Positions 15,917 to 25,462 are shown, numbered from the stretch's first letter. The stretch is 39,710 nt of DNA from Acidobacteriota bacterium (GCA_019242475.1 JAFAVK010000110.1:1-39710), one strand, 5' to 3'. The notes: generated by a model from the sequence alone, not told the origin. Made by a program: numbers and translations.

Positions 15917-18900
15917 CTAGAAGATGAACTTGAAGCCGAGCTGCACCTGGCGCGGGATGTTGCGCTGGCCGTTGTTGGGGTTGAGCACGCCGAAGGTCTG
16001 GCTCGTCGGGTTCGTGTCGGGACTCCCGAAGAGCGGCGTGTTGAAGACGTTGAAGGCTTCGGCGCGGAACTGGAAGCGCATGCTCTCGGTGAAGACGAAC
16101 GACTTGTTCATCGACATGTCGAACTGCCACGCCGAGGGCTGGCGCAGGTCGCCGAGCCGGAACGGGATGGTGCGCAGCGTGTTGGCGGCGCGGATGGCCC
16201 AGGCCGGGTTGGTGCACGCCTGCTGCACGCGCTGCCCGGCGGAGTTGGTCACGAACTGGAGGCTCGTGCCGTTGGTCTGGCGCACGCAGTTGTTGAAGTA
16301 GGTGGCCGTCGTCCCCGGCACGCTCTGGTTGCTGAGCTGCGGGTTGTCGATGCGCGGGTCGGCGATGAGATCGACGCCGCCCGGCAGGTCGATGGGCACG
16401 CCCGAGCGGAAGCTGCCGATGACGTTGTACTCCCACCCGCCGACGAGCATGTTCAGCCCCTTGCCCGCGTCGTGGACGAAGTGCTGCCCGCGCCCGAACG
16501 GGAGCTGGTAGACGCCGCTCGCCACGAAGACGTGCGGGCTGTCGAAGTTGACGACCGACCTCGTCGGCTCGGTGTCCTGGTCGTTGAGGAAGCCGAGCGC
16601 GCCGATGTTCTTCGAGAAGGTGTAGGAGATGACGCCGACGAGCCCGCGGCTCAGGCGCTTCTCGAGGCTGGCCTGGAGCGAGTTGTACCAGAGCTTGCCG
16701 ACGTTCTCGCCGTTGACGATGATCGAGCCGAACTGCGGGTAGGGCAACTGAAGCAGGCGGCGCGGGATGGTGGCGCCGTTCAGGTCGGGGTTACCCGGGA
16801 TGCGCCCGGCGAACGGGTTCGTCACGCTCGCGTTGAAGAACGCGGGGTCGGCGCGGAACGCCGCGAGCTGCGCGGCCGAGAGCACGTTCAGGTTGCGCCC
16901 GCCCGACCCTTGCGCGTCGCCCGTCAGGATGCCGCGGCTGCGGCTGCCGACGTAGGACACGTCGAGCTTCATGCGACCGGGCAGCTCCCTCTGGACGCCG
17001 GCCGAGAACTGGTGAATGTAGGGGATGTCGCGCCCGGGGTTGGTGAACGTCAGCGAGCCGCCGAGCGCGGTGCCCAGGCCGAGCGAAGAGCCCGTGGGCT
17101 GCGAGAGCCCTGACGGGAACGGGTTGTTCAGCGCGTCCGTGCGCGGGATGAACTGGCCGGCGCCGTTGACGCCGCCGCCGACCGTGCCGGCGAACGGCGT
17201 GATGATGCTGAAGCCGGTGGAGCCGCCGTACTCGGCCGAGGGGAAGTAGAAGAGGCCGTAGCCGCCGCGCAGCACCGTCTTCTCGTTCCACTGGTAGGCG
17301 ACGCCGACGCGCGGCTGGAAGTTGTTGCGGTCGGGGTCGAAGGCGCCGCGGTCGCTGCCGCCGACGGCGGTGAAGAGGAGGCCGCCCGTCAGGTGGGCGC
17401 AGGCCGGGCAGTCGGTCGTGTTGGCGCCGCTGACGGCCGCCGCGAGCGGGTTGGCCTGGCCGAAGCCGAAGCCGCGGTTCTGGCGGTTGAAGCGCTCGAC
17501 CGGCGGCTGCTCGTAGTCGTAGCGGAAGCCGAGGTTGAGCGTGAGCTTCGGCGTCACCTTCCAGTCGTCCTGGACGTAGCCGGCGTAGTAGCCCCACTCG
17601 AAGGTGGTCGGCGAGACGTTCTCCAGCTGCGTGACGCCGGCGTTGCCGTTGCACTGAAGCGAGAGGTTGACCGCCGGGGCGCCGATGAGCAGGTCGGCGA
17701 AGGCCGCGCCGCCGCCGCCGCCGCGGATGTTGTTCGGGTTCGCGGCCGTGAACTGCCCGTTGAAGCAGAAGGCGCCGCCGCCGAAGTTGAACGAGCCGCC
17801 CGACTGGTTGATCTGGAAGCGGCGGTACTCGCCGCCGAGCTTGAAGGTGTGGTTGCCGGCGATGTGGGTCAGGTAGGCCGGCACGCTCCACGTGTTCGTG
17901 ATGTTCGAGTTCGGGTTGCGCGAGCCGAACTCGGGGATGCCGCCCGCCGGGTCGTTGAAGGTGATGCGCGGCACGATGGAGATGGGGCGCGCGTTGGAGA
18001 ACGACTGCGCGAAGCCGAGCGAGGTCGCGTCGAACGGCGACGAAGACTGGCGGAAGGCCGCCTGGAGGAAGCGCGTGAACCCGAGCCGCACGTTCAGAAT
18101 CGAGGTCGGCGAGAGCGTCGTGGTCGAGTCCACGACCGCGCCGTAGTTCTTACGCACGAGCGGCCCCTGCTGGTCGATGCCGAGGCCGACGCGGTTGTTG
18201 CCGCCGAAGGCGAACTGGTCGCGGCGGTTCTCGACGAACCGGACGAAGAAGCTCTGGCGGTCGCTCATGCGGTGGTCAACGCGCGTGACCCACGAGTGGA
18301 AGTCGTCGGTGCCGAGCCCCTGGCTCAAATAGAAGTTGTTGAAGCGCGTCGTCGGCGTGCCCGTGTTCGGCAGAGAGAAGGCGTTGACGATGTTCTGGCC
18401 GACGGGGTTGATGCAGGCGATGGTGACGCCGCAGCCGGGGCTGCCCGCGGCGGGGATGATGTTGCCGGGGTAGGGCGTGCGCGTGCAGACGCCGGCCGAG
18501 TTGCAGACCGTCGAGAGCGGGTTGTAAATGGTGATGCCCGACTGCGAGAAGTCGCCGTTGCGTTCGAGCAGCGTCGGCACCGTCGAGAAGCCCTGGCCCG
18601 GCGTCAGCTCCTTGTAGCCCTCGTAGTTGAAGAGGAAGAAGGTGCGCTCGCGCCCGTTGGCGAAGACGCGGCCGCCCTCGCCGAAGCGCGGGAGGAGCAG
18701 CGGGCCGGAGAGCACGCCGCCGTACTGGTCGATCTTGCTGCCGCCGAGGTTCGTGCAAGTCAACTGGTCGCGCGTGAAGCGGGGGCTGGCCTCCTGGCCG
18801 GCGCAGGGGCCGGTCAACTGCCTCCCGCGCGCGTTGTTCGAGAATGAGTTGGCGTTCAACTGGTAGCGGCGCGCGAACTCGTAGAGCGAGCCGTGGAAGT

Positions 18901-19684
18901 CGCGCCCGCCCGACTTGATCGTGATGTTGACGGTGCCGCCGCCCGTCCGCCCGAACTGCGCGTCGTAGGAGTTCGTCTGCACCTTGAACTCCTCGGTCGC
19001 CTCGGCCGAAGGCACGAAGGCGATGTTGTTGCTCGAAACGGTGCGGGTGGCGTTGGCGTCGGTGACGGAGTTGTTCGGGGCGCCGTCGAGCAGGAAGTCG
19101 TTGTGGCGGTTGATGCCGCCGTTGATCGAGAAGTTGACGTTGTCGCCGTTGTCGAACGGGCGGTTGAACTGTGGGTTGCCGTTGAAGGTGACGCCCGGGG
19201 CGAGCGTCGCCAAATTCAGCGGGTTGCGCCCGACCAGGGGGAGTTCGGCGACGCGCTCGCGCTCGATGACCTGGCCGCGCGAGGCCGTGTCGGGTTCGAG
19301 GAGCGGCGCCTCGGAGTTGACGTTGACGACCTCGCCGACGCCGCCGACTTCGAGCGTCACGTCGAAGGTCGCCTTGTCGGCCGTGTGCAGCTCGACGGTG
19401 TTGCTCTCGGCGGTCTTGAACCCCTGCGCCTCGACCTTGACGGTGTAGCGGCCGGGGAGCAGGAAGGGCACCGTGTAGTTGCCCTCGCCGTTGGTCGTGG
19501 CGGTCTCGGTCAGTTGCGTCTGCTGGCTGGTGATGCTGACGGTCGCGCTGGGGATGGCGGCGCCGTTCGGGTCGCTGACGCGCCCCGTGAGCGTGGCGCG
19601 CGACTCCTGCCCCAGGCAGGTCACAACGGACGCCAGCACACAGAGAATTAGCGTTGGCACACGCCAACGGAGACTACGTTTCAT
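15917..19684 (-). CDS. TonB-dependent outer-membrane receptor, Oar-like, with carboxypeptidase-regulatory-like domain
   Basis: A 1255-residue outer-membrane transporter. Order: signal peptide (about 1-25), carboxypeptidase-regulatory-like beta-sandwich (about 28-112, LTGRVSDPNGAAIPSATVSI and GRYTVKVEAQGFKT), plug domain (about 118-245, with ELPLVGRNPLNLATLAPGV and NDFLLDGAPNN), then a very large beta-barrel ending in a C-terminal phenylalanine (QLGFKFIF), the usual barrel assembly signal. Proteins of this type are greatly expanded in Acidobacteriota and are thought to import oligosaccharides or peptides using TonB energy. The start is well supported: AGGAGG lies four bases upstream. It is convergent with the glycosidase operon and downstream of the GH38 operon, so glycan fragments are plausible cargo, but this is context only. 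Confidence 0.95.
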   Translation of the reverse strand: MKRSLRWRVPTLILCVLASVVTCLGQESRATLTGRVSDPNGAAIPSATVSITSQQTQLTETATTNGEGNYTVPFLLPGRYTVKVEAQGFKTAESNTVELHTADKATFDVTLEVGGVGEVVNVNSEAPLLEPDTASRGQVIERERVAELPLVGRNPLNLATLAPGVTFNGNPQFNRPFDNGDNVNFSINGGINRHNDFLLDGAPNNSVTDANATRTVSSNNIAFVPSAEATEEFKVQTNSYDAQFGRTGGGTVNITIKSGGRDFHGSLYEFARRYQLNANSFSNNARGRQLTGPCAGQEASPRFTRDQLTCTNLGGSKIDQYGGVLSGPLLLPRFGEGGRVFANGRERTFFLFNYEGYKELTPGQGFSTVPTLLERNGDFSQSGITIYNPLSTVCNSAGVCTRTPYPGNIIPAAGSPGCGVTIACINPVGQNIVNAFSLPNTGTPTTRFNNFYLSQGLGTDDFHSWVTRVDHRMSDRQSFFVRFVENRRDQFAFGGNNRVGLGIDQQGPLVRKNYGAVVDSTTTLSPTSILNVRLGFTRFLQAAFRQSSSPFDATSLGFAQSFSNARPISIVPRITFNDPAGGIPEFGSRNPNSNITNTWSVPAYLTHIAGNHTFKLGGEYRRFQINQSGGSFNFGGGAFCFNGQFTAANPNNIRGGGGGAAFADLLIGAPAVNLSLQCNGNAGVTQLENVSPTTFEWGYYAGYVQDDWKVTPKLTLNLGFRYDYEQPPVERFNRQNRGFGFGQANPLAAAVSGANTTDCPACAHLTGGLLFTAVGGSDRGAFDPDRNNFQPRVGVAYQWNEKTVLRGGYGLFYFPSAEYGGSTGFSIITPFAGTVGGGVNGAGQFIPRTDALNNPFPSGLSQPTGSSLGLGTALGGSLTFTNPGRDIPYIHQFSAGVQRELPGRMKLDVSYVGSRSRGILTGDAQGSGGRNLNVLSAAQLAAFRADPAFFNASVTNPFAGRIPGNPDLNGATIPRRLLQLPYPQFGSIIVNGENVGKLWYNSLQASLEKRLSRGLVGVISYTFSKNIGALGFLNDQDTEPTRSVVNFDSPHVFVASGVYQLPFGRGQHFVHDAGKGLNMLVGGWEYNVIGSFRSGVPIDLPGGVDLIADPRIDNPQLSNQSVPGTTATYFNNCVRQTNGTSLQFVTNSAGQRVQQACTNPAWAIRAANTLRTIPFRLGDLRQPSAWQFDMSMNKSFVFTESMRFQFRAEAFNVFNTPLFGSPDTNPTSQTFGVLNPNNGQRNIPRQVQLGFKFIF

Positions 19685-20010
19685 AGTTCCTCCTGAGATA
19701 GAACGGGAAAAAGGGTGACCGATGTTTAGGATGTTAAATTGGGACGCTTACTCGGGAACGGCCGTCGGCGGTAGATTGTTCGCCCGCCCACCAAAGTAGC
19801 GCGATACTACATACAGCGCGCGCACATATCAAGCGGAAACTTCAACTTTACATTCGAACTTTTGCTTACGACATCCCCCGTGCAAAAAAGGAGACAGCAG
19901 TCAATAGAGAGTAGACAGAAGGCTCCACTTCGCCCGGGCCGAGCATGACAATCGTGGGGTTAAAAGTGTCTTCTACTGACTACTGACTGCCGTCCACTGT
20001 CTACTTTCCT
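19685..20010. other. Intergenic region upstream of the TonB receptor with an inverted phrase repeat
   Basis: 326 bases between the CehA-like gene and the receptor, both on the minus strand. It is visibly richer in A+T than the genes and must carry the receptor promoter, but I cannot fix a -35/-10 pair. Its left half holds the AGGAGG site of the receptor; its right half holds the imperfect inverted repeat at 19893-19994. No small gene or RNA gene is supported. Confidence 0.5.
19893..19994. repeat. Imperfect inverted repeat built from 'actgactactgac' phrases
   Basis: Positions 19893-19914 and 19973-19994 are inverted copies matching at 18 of 22 bases, with 58 bases between. The right copy contains TACTGACTACTGACTGCC, a low-complexity phrase of a kind common in bacterial intergenic repeats. 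It could form a long weak stem at the end of the GH38/CehA transcript, or be a decayed mobile repeat. Confidence 0.6.
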
Positions 20011-22335
20011 TCAATCGACCTCGCACTCCTCGACGATCTTGCGGTAGACGCGGCGGGCGTGCTCGTAGGCGCGCTCGGCGTCCGCGCGCTCGCGCTCGGA
20101 AATCTGGGGCGCCTTCTGGCTCCAGCACTGATCGACGGCCTTCAGACACCACTCGGCGCTGCGGCGCGAGGCGCGGACGGGCCGGCCCCCGACGACGACG
20201 AAGACGGGGTTCGTGTGCGAGGAGGGCAGGATGCGGAGCGCCACCCAACTGCTGCGCTCGACGGGGACGTCGAAGGCCACGTCGCGCAGCGCGCCGTCGG
20301 CAAGGATGTTTCTGCTCGCGGCCACGCGGCCGTTGACGACGACTTCGAGCGGCACCTCGCGCGAGTTGCCGACGCGCGCGCGCTCCAAATTCCAGTACGG
20401 AGTCTGGTCGGGGCGGCGTCCGCGCACCGTCTCGTCCGGCTGCTCGTCGAGCCGCGCCGCCACGCGCGCCGTGACGCGCACCCGCCGCGGCGCGTCGAGC
20501 TTCAACTCACTTCCGTTCGTGCCGACGGCCACGTCTTCAACCTTGAAGTCGAGCAAATGACTTCGGCCGTCCGACACGTACGAGCGGCCCTCGCGCAGTC
20601 CCCTCACCCAAGCGTCGTAGTCGAGCGTTCCGCCGAGCTGCACGTAGGAGCGCCCCATGCCGACGCGGTCGCCGTAAATGCAGGGGAAGTCTGTCTCGCC
20701 GGCGATGCGCGTGCGGAAGCCGCTGTTGAGCGTGTGATACCAGACGTTCAGCTCCCACACGGCGGGCGTGTCCGCGACCGAGATGTAATCGACGGCGTCG
20801 TGCGTCACGTCCACGACATATTCATTCGCCCCGATGCCGTCGAACTTCGGCATCTCGTAGTTCGGCAGCTCACGCGACTTGACCTCAAGCCCCCAGCCCG
20901 AGTGCGCGAAGCCGACGGCCGCGCCCTGCGCCTTGGCCCACTTGAGAATCGGCAAATCCCACGACGGCCACTGCTCGATGGTCTCGGCGCCGGGGTAGTC
21001 CTGGTCTTTCAGGCCGAGCAGCGTGAGGTGGCCGTTGAAACTCGAAGGGAAGCCCGAGACCTCCACGTCGTAGCGCATGAGGTTCTCCTTCGTGGAGAGC
21101 GGGTTGACCTTCGCCTCGAAGAACTGCTTCTGGTAGTAGTAGCAAGGCCCCCACGTCAGCACGTCGCCGACGTTCAAGCCCTCGCCGACGATGTGCCGGA
21201 TCATGTCCTTCGGGAGCACTCCCTCGGTCGGCGCCTCGTAGTGCGAGCAGCCGGCGGCGTGTATGTGGTGGTCGCCCGAGTACCAGCCCAACGCGGCGGG
21301 GTCGATCCAGCGCTTCAGGCGAAAGCTCCACTGCTCGGCCCGCGGCCCCGCGCCGACGGTCAAAGTCTCGCGCTGCCTGACGTACTCGGGGCCGCGCGTG
21401 AATTCGACGGTGTACGTCCCCGCGGGCAGTCTCAACTTCTCGCCGTCGGCGCGGTAGACCTGCGGGTGGAAGGAGAAGTCGGGCGCGAGCCGCTTGGTCT
21501 TCGCGGGGTACTGGCGCCCCTGCGGGTCGCGTATGACGAAAGAGGCCGTGGTCGGCCGTCCCTTCTCGTCGAGCACGCGCAGGGTCACGTCCTTCGACGG
21601 CAGGCAGTCGAAGAGGACGGGCACGTCGTTGCGGAAGCCTATGTCCTGCGAGCCCTGGCCCACGTCGAACGAGAGTCGCGCCTCGCGCCGCCCGCGGTCG
21701 CGGCTGTAGAGCTGGACGACGCGGTATTCGAGGCCGAGCCCGGAGAGCTTCGCTTCGAGCGGCGGCTTGTCGAACGTCGAGAGTTCGAGCCAGCGGTCGG
21801 CGATGTCGCCGGGCGTGATCTTCTGCTTGGGGCGCGGGTCGAGGCTGAAGCCGCCGGGGATGTTGGAGACGCCGCGCGCGTAGACGGGCAGGGCGTTCGG
21901 GCTCGTCGCGCGCAGTTGCGCCGTCACGCCCGCGTCGTTGCGCACCTTGACGAGGAAGACGCGCCAGCCCTGCTCGACGAGCTGTGCCCGCGCCGCGCCG
22001 CGTGTGACGCTGACGCGGCTCTCGGGACTGATCTGGACGTTGACGAGAACCCTGCGGTCAAGAACTTTCTCAATCGCCGCCGCGCCGCCCGCCTCGTCCT
22101 TATCCTCCGCGGCAAGCTCCAGCGCGCGCATGTCGTCCGCGCCCAGAGGCTCGCCCAACAACTCCAAAGCCTCCGCCACGCGCCGCACCTGCGCCGCGAG
22201 CGGCTGAAGTTCGACGACCTCCGCGCGACGCGCGGATGACCGCTTCGACGACGCCGACGAAGAGGTGCCCGCCGTCGCGACGAGCGCCGCGGGCAGACAC
22301 GCGAGCACGAGCCAGACGAACGGCTTAAACTTCAA
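20011..22335 (-). CDS. CehA/McbA-type secreted metallohydrolase (PHP-like domain)
   Basis: A 774-residue exported protein with a signal peptide at about 1-22. The N-terminal half looks like beta-rich binding domains (carboxypeptidase-like segment with LRLPAGTYTVEFTRGPEY). The PHP-like catalytic domain starts near residue 350 with the metal motif GDHHIHAAG (354-362), then FAHSGWG (H478) and AGETDFPCIYGDR. This matches the CehA/McbA family, whose named members hydrolyse carbamate esters, while the wider PHP superfamily cleaves phosphoesters; the natural substrate of glycan-linked members is unknown. It overlaps the preceding GH38 gene by 11 bases, so it is translationally coupled to an alpha-mannosidase, and removal of a decoration from a mannosyl glycan is a reasonable guess. 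It is the last gene of its operon. Confidence 0.82.
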   Translation of the reverse strand: MKFKPFVWLVLACLPAALVATAGTSSSASSKRSSARRAEVVELQPLAAQVRRVAEALELLGEPLGADDMRALELAAEDKDEAGGAAAIEKVLDRRVLVNVQISPESRVSVTRGAARAQLVEQGWRVFLVKVRNDAGVTAQLRATSPNALPVYARGVSNIPGGFSLDPRPKQKITPGDIADRWLELSTFDKPPLEAKLSGLGLEYRVVQLYSRDRGRREARLSFDVGQGSQDIGFRNDVPVLFDCLPSKDVTLRVLDEKGRPTTASFVIRDPQGRQYPAKTKRLAPDFSFHPQVYRADGEKLRLPAGTYTVEFTRGPEYVRQRETLTVGAGPRAEQWSFRLKRWIDPAALGWYSGDHHIHAAGCSHYEAPTEGVLPKDMIRHIVGEGLNVGDVLTWGPCYYYQKQFFEAKVNPLSTKENLMRYDVEVSGFPSSFNGHLTLLGLKDQDYPGAETIEQWPSWDLPILKWAKAQGAAVGFAHSGWGLEVKSRELPNYEMPKFDGIGANEYVVDVTHDAVDYISVADTPAVWELNVWYHTLNSGFRTRIAGETDFPCIYGDRVGMGRSYVQLGGTLDYDAWVRGLREGRSYVSDGRSHLLDFKVEDVAVGTNGSELKLDAPRRVRVTARVAARLDEQPDETVRGRRPDQTPYWNLERARVGNSREVPLEVVVNGRVAASRNILADGALRDVAFDVPVERSSWVALRILPSSHTNPVFVVVGGRPVRASRRSAEWCLKAVDQCWSQKAPQISERERADAERAYEHARRVYRKIVEECEVD

Positions 22336-24874
22336 GCAAGTTAACCTCTCTCACCTGCGCGCGACGCCCCGCAACGCCGCCTTCTATCAGCAGCGTCTTA
22401 ATCTCCCACGGCCTTATCTGCGCGCGGTGGTTGACGCCGAGCGCGGCGCTCTCAAGCGCGAACTCCGACGCGCGCCCGGCGCGCTCCTGCACGCGGACGA
22501 CGAAGCCCTGGCCGCCCTCGGCCCGCTTCAGGGCGAGCAACGTCACGGTGCCCGGCGAGAGGCGGAAGAAGGAGCGCTCGCGCGGCTCCGTCCCCTCGTG
22601 CGCCGAGTCCAACACGTACTCGGCGGGCGTCTGCGCCTCCTCGGCCAGCCGATCGAGTTCGAGGCCGTTCCAAGGCCCCTTGCCGCGCACGAGCCAGAAG
22701 CGGCGCTCCTGCCGCCCCTGATCCTGCCACGCGCCCGCGTCGTCGTGCGGCACCTGGAAAGGGTCGTGGCGCGCGAACGGCGCCGAGCGGATGAGCACCG
22801 TGCGCAGTAAGCCGTTAAGACAGTCGTAAGAGTAGGTCTGGTTGTTCAGGAGCCCGACCGTGTACTCTTCATTACCCGCTCTGCCCTGCACGGCGACCCA
22901 GTCCTGATAAGACTCTTCGCCGCCGTCGGCCCCGCGCTCGACGACGCCGCCGGCGACTTTGGCGAAGACGCGCGGCGCGGCGAGCGCCGTCGGCACTTCG
23001 AGCTTCAACATCTGCTCGCGCTCGCGCCAGTCGATGCGGAAGCGCAGCTCTATCAAATCCAGCGCCTTGAACTGCGCGATGTCCAGAACTATCTCGGAGC
23101 TGTTCCAGCGCGCGCGGTGGCGCGTGACGCGCGTGACGGGGCCATCCTCGATCTGCTGCCCCGAGACGAACTGCGGCCGCCCTACCTCCTGCCGGTACTT
23201 GACGACGCCGTGCCCCCACGTGTCGCTCGTGTCGCCGATGACGACGAGGCCCACCGGCGCCGCGAGGAGTTCCTTGCAGTCCTGCGACTTCAAAGAAGAG
23301 ATGCCGAAGCCGCTGTCGTTAATGGTGAACGTCTCGGGGTAGGGCGCAGAGGTGTCGGGCGGCGTGCCGTGGACGAGTTCGAGCACCTTGTAGCCGCAGG
23401 CGGGCAAGTCCACGACGGCCGAGACGCGCGGGTAGACCTGCGTCATGCTGTCGGAGGGGCGCCACTGGATGGCGACCTTCTCGCCGCCGCTCGTCTCCAT
23501 ATGCGTGATGGGCACGACGCCCGCCGGCAGGGGCACCCACGGGTTCGTCGCCGGGTTCTTCTCGGTGTGGTACTCGACCAGGCACTTGCGCGGCCACGGC
23601 AGCGGGTTGAAGACGAAGGCCGCGCCCTCCTTGACCGCGCGCGTGTCCACGCGCCGCGCCAGCGATTCGAGCGCCTCGACGCGGTTCGTGTGCGCCGTGT
23701 CGGAGGCGAAGCCCAACTGGTCGCGCGACTCGACGTAGGCGGCCTGCAAGGCGGTGCCCGCGAGCAGGTCGTGGAACTGGTTGAAGAGAACCTTCTCCCA
23801 CGCCGCCCGGTACTCCTGCGCGGGGTAGGCGTGGCCGTGCTGCAAGGCGGCGGCGACCGAGAGCGTCTCGGCCTGAACCAACAGGCGTTCGGCGCGCCGG
23901 TTGAGCTGCTTGCCCTCGCCGTAGGCGGAGTAGTAGCCGCGCGAGTGGTGCTGCAACTCGCCGCGCACGACGGGCAGGTCTGTGAAGGCGGGAGACTTCT
24001 CGACCGCCGCGAAGAAGTCTGCCACGGTCGAGAAGCGCAGCTCTGGCAGCGTCGCGTCCGCGCGCTGCTCGACGACTCTTCTGATCTGCTCCTTCGTCGC
24101 GCCGCCGCCGTGGTCGCCGACGCCGAGGAAGTACGCGGCGTCTTCGAAGCCGGGCGCGAAGTTGTTCTGCGCGCCGTCGGCGATGCGCTCGGCGTTCATG
24201 CTGTAGCCGCGGCGGATGCGGAGCGTCAACAGGCGCGAACCGTCCGGCCCCTCCCACCAGAAGAGGAGCGGCAATTTCATCTCGTTCTCCTGCGGCCGCA
24301 TGAAGACGTAGTACTTGAAGCCCGCGCGGCCGAGCAGCGTGGGCAGGCCCGCGGCGTGGCCGAACGCGTCGGGGTTGAAGCCGATGTTGACTTCGACGCC
24401 GAGCGCGCGCCGGAAGTAGTCCTTGCCGTAGAGGCTGTGGCGCACGAAGCTCTCGGCCGCGGGGACGTTGCAGTCGGGCTCGACGGGCCAGCCGCCGACG
24501 ACCTCCCAGCGCCCTTCCTTAACCCTCTCCTTGACCTCCTCGAACATCTGCGGGTCGGCGCGCTCGACCCACGCGTAGTGTTGAGAAGAGGAGTGCGTGT
24601 AACGGAAGTCGGGCGTCTCCTTCAAGCGGTCGAGCGCGCTGCGGAAGGTCGTGAGCGCGAGGTTCGAGCCGTCGCGCCAGGGCCACAGCCACGCCGCGTC
24701 GATGTGCGAGTAGCCCATGATGTGAAGCACGCGCTTCCTCGCGGCGCCTTGCGCGCCGAGCGCGGGGACGCCCAGCGCGGCCAGCCCCCCGAACGCCGCC
24801 GCGCCCGCGGCGATGAACCGCCTCCGCCCGAAGCCCCCGCGCTTAAACGACCCGTCCGACATCCGCCGCGTCAC
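22325..24874 (-). CDS. GH38 alpha-mannosidase with Tat signal
   Basis: An 849-residue retaining alpha-mannosidase of family 38. A twin-arginine signal is visible (GRRRFIAAGAAAFGGLAALG, arginines 17-19), so it should be exported folded, as suits a zinc enzyme. Active-site residues: H57 and D59 in GYSHIDAAWLWPW, nucleophile and zinc ligand D169 in GFNPDAFGH, and a histidine pair at 308-309 in RGELQHHSRG. The middle and C-terminal domains (from about residue 430) are all beta, as usual. GTG 24874 is taken because AGGG lies at proper spacing; the ATG at 24862 is an alternative. It lies nine bases after the GmhA-like gene and overlaps the CehA-like gene by 11 bases, so the three are surely co-translated. 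Confidence 0.93.
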   Translation of the reverse strand: MTRRMSDGSFKRGGFGRRRFIAAGAAAFGGLAALGVPALGAQGAARKRVLHIMGYSHIDAAWLWPWRDGSNLALTTFRSALDRLKETPDFRYTHSSSQHYAWVERADPQMFEEVKERVKEGRWEVVGGWPVEPDCNVPAAESFVRHSLYGKDYFRRALGVEVNIGFNPDAFGHAAGLPTLLGRAGFKYYVFMRPQENEMKLPLLFWWEGPDGSRLLTLRIRRGYSMNAERIADGAQNNFAPGFEDAAYFLGVGDHGGGATKEQIRRVVEQRADATLPELRFSTVADFFAAVEKSPAFTDLPVVRGELQHHSRGYYSAYGEGKQLNRRAERLLVQAETLSVAAALQHGHAYPAQEYRAAWEKVLFNQFHDLLAGTALQAAYVESRDQLGFASDTAHTNRVEALESLARRVDTRAVKEGAAFVFNPLPWPRKCLVEYHTEKNPATNPWVPLPAGVVPITHMETSGGEKVAIQWRPSDSMTQVYPRVSAVVDLPACGYKVLELVHGTPPDTSAPYPETFTINDSGFGISSLKSQDCKELLAAPVGLVVIGDTSDTWGHGVVKYRQEVGRPQFVSGQQIEDGPVTRVTRHRARWNSSEIVLDIAQFKALDLIELRFRIDWREREQMLKLEVPTALAAPRVFAKVAGGVVERGADGGEESYQDWVAVQGRAGNEEYTVGLLNNQTYSYDCLNGLLRTVLIRSAPFARHDPFQVPHDDAGAWQDQGRQERRFWLVRGKGPWNGLELDRLAEEAQTPAEYVLDSAHEGTEPRERSFFRLSPGTVTLLALKRAEGGQGFVVRVQERAGRASEFALESAALGVNHRAQIRPWEIKTLLIEGGVAGRRAQVREVNLLEV

Positions 24875-24883
24875 CTCTTCCCT

Positions 24884-25462
24884 TCACCCTTGTTCTTGTC
24901 CGAGCTTCTCGTCCACGTAGATGCACCAGACGTGCAGGAGCATCAGGTGCACTTCCTGCACGTGCGCCGTCACGTCGCTCGGCACGGCGAGGACGTGGTC
25001 GGCGCCGCCTCCGACCAACCCGGCCGCGCCGGTCACGGCCACCGTCACCGCACCTTTCTCTTTTGCTTTCAAGAGCCCGCGCCACACGTTCTCCGAGCGG
25101 CCGCTCGTCGTGAAGCCGAAGGCGATGTCCCCGGGCTGTGCGAGCGCTTCGACCTGCCGTTCGAATAGCACTTCGTAACTAAAATCGTTCGTGATGCACG
25201 TCACCGTGCCCGCGTCGCTGGCGAGCGCGACGGCCGGGAAGGGCTGGCGCGTCATCTTGAAGCGGCCGAGCAGTTCCCCGACCAGATGACTCGCCTGCGC
25301 CGCGCTCCCGCCGTTGCCGAACGCGACGACCTTATGCCCCGCCCCGAGCGCCTCGACCAGCGCACGAGCCACCGCCGCGGCCGGCTCGCGCAAGACCTCC
25401 GCGCTGCGCGCGACCACCTCCCCGTTGGACTTGAAGTGTTCCGCGATGAAGCTTGAATCCAT
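24884..25462 (-). CDS. gmhA: SIS-domain sugar-phosphate isomerase, GmhA type
   Basis: A 192-residue cytoplasmic SIS protein that looks like phosphoheptose isomerase, which converts sedoheptulose 7-phosphate to D-glycero-D-manno-heptose 7-phosphate. The phosphate loop is FGNGGSAAQASH (48-59), with TTSGRSENV at 118-126. The four metal ligands of characterised GmhA (His61, Glu65, Gln172, His180 in the E. coli enzyme) appear conserved as H59, E63, Q169 and H177 with the same spacing. Length matches GmhA. No other heptose gene (gmhB, hldE/hddA, hddC) is nearby; instead it sits between a DUF4965 protein (24 bases upstream) and an alpha-mannosidase (nine bases downstream). It may act on another sugar phosphate from glycan breakdown; this is inference. 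Confidence 0.85.
   Translation of the reverse strand: MDSSFIAEHFKSNGEVVARSAEVLREPAAAVARALVEALGAGHKVVAFGNGGSAAQASHLVGELLGRFKMTRQPFPAVALASDAGTVTCITNDFSYEVLFERQVEALAQPGDIAFGFTTSGRSENVWRGLLKAKEKGAVTVAVTGAAGLVGGGADHVLAVPSDVTAHVQEVHLMLLHVWCIYVDEKLGQEQG

Noticed and set aside
17393..18847. 484-codon plus-strand frame opposite the TonB receptor
   Set aside because: Alanine- and arginine-rich shadow of the receptor gene with no recognisable domain.
20059..22239. 726-codon open frame on the plus strand opposite the CehA-like gene
   Set aside because: Its translation is a run of R, V, A, D and L with no domain signature, and it is exactly antisense to a gene with clear motifs. Long antisense frames are expected when third positions are mostly G or C.
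23117..25168. 683-codon open frame on the plus strand opposite GH38 and gmhA
   Set aside because: It spans two well-supported genes in antisense, has no motifs and no ribosome binding site; it reflects base composition.
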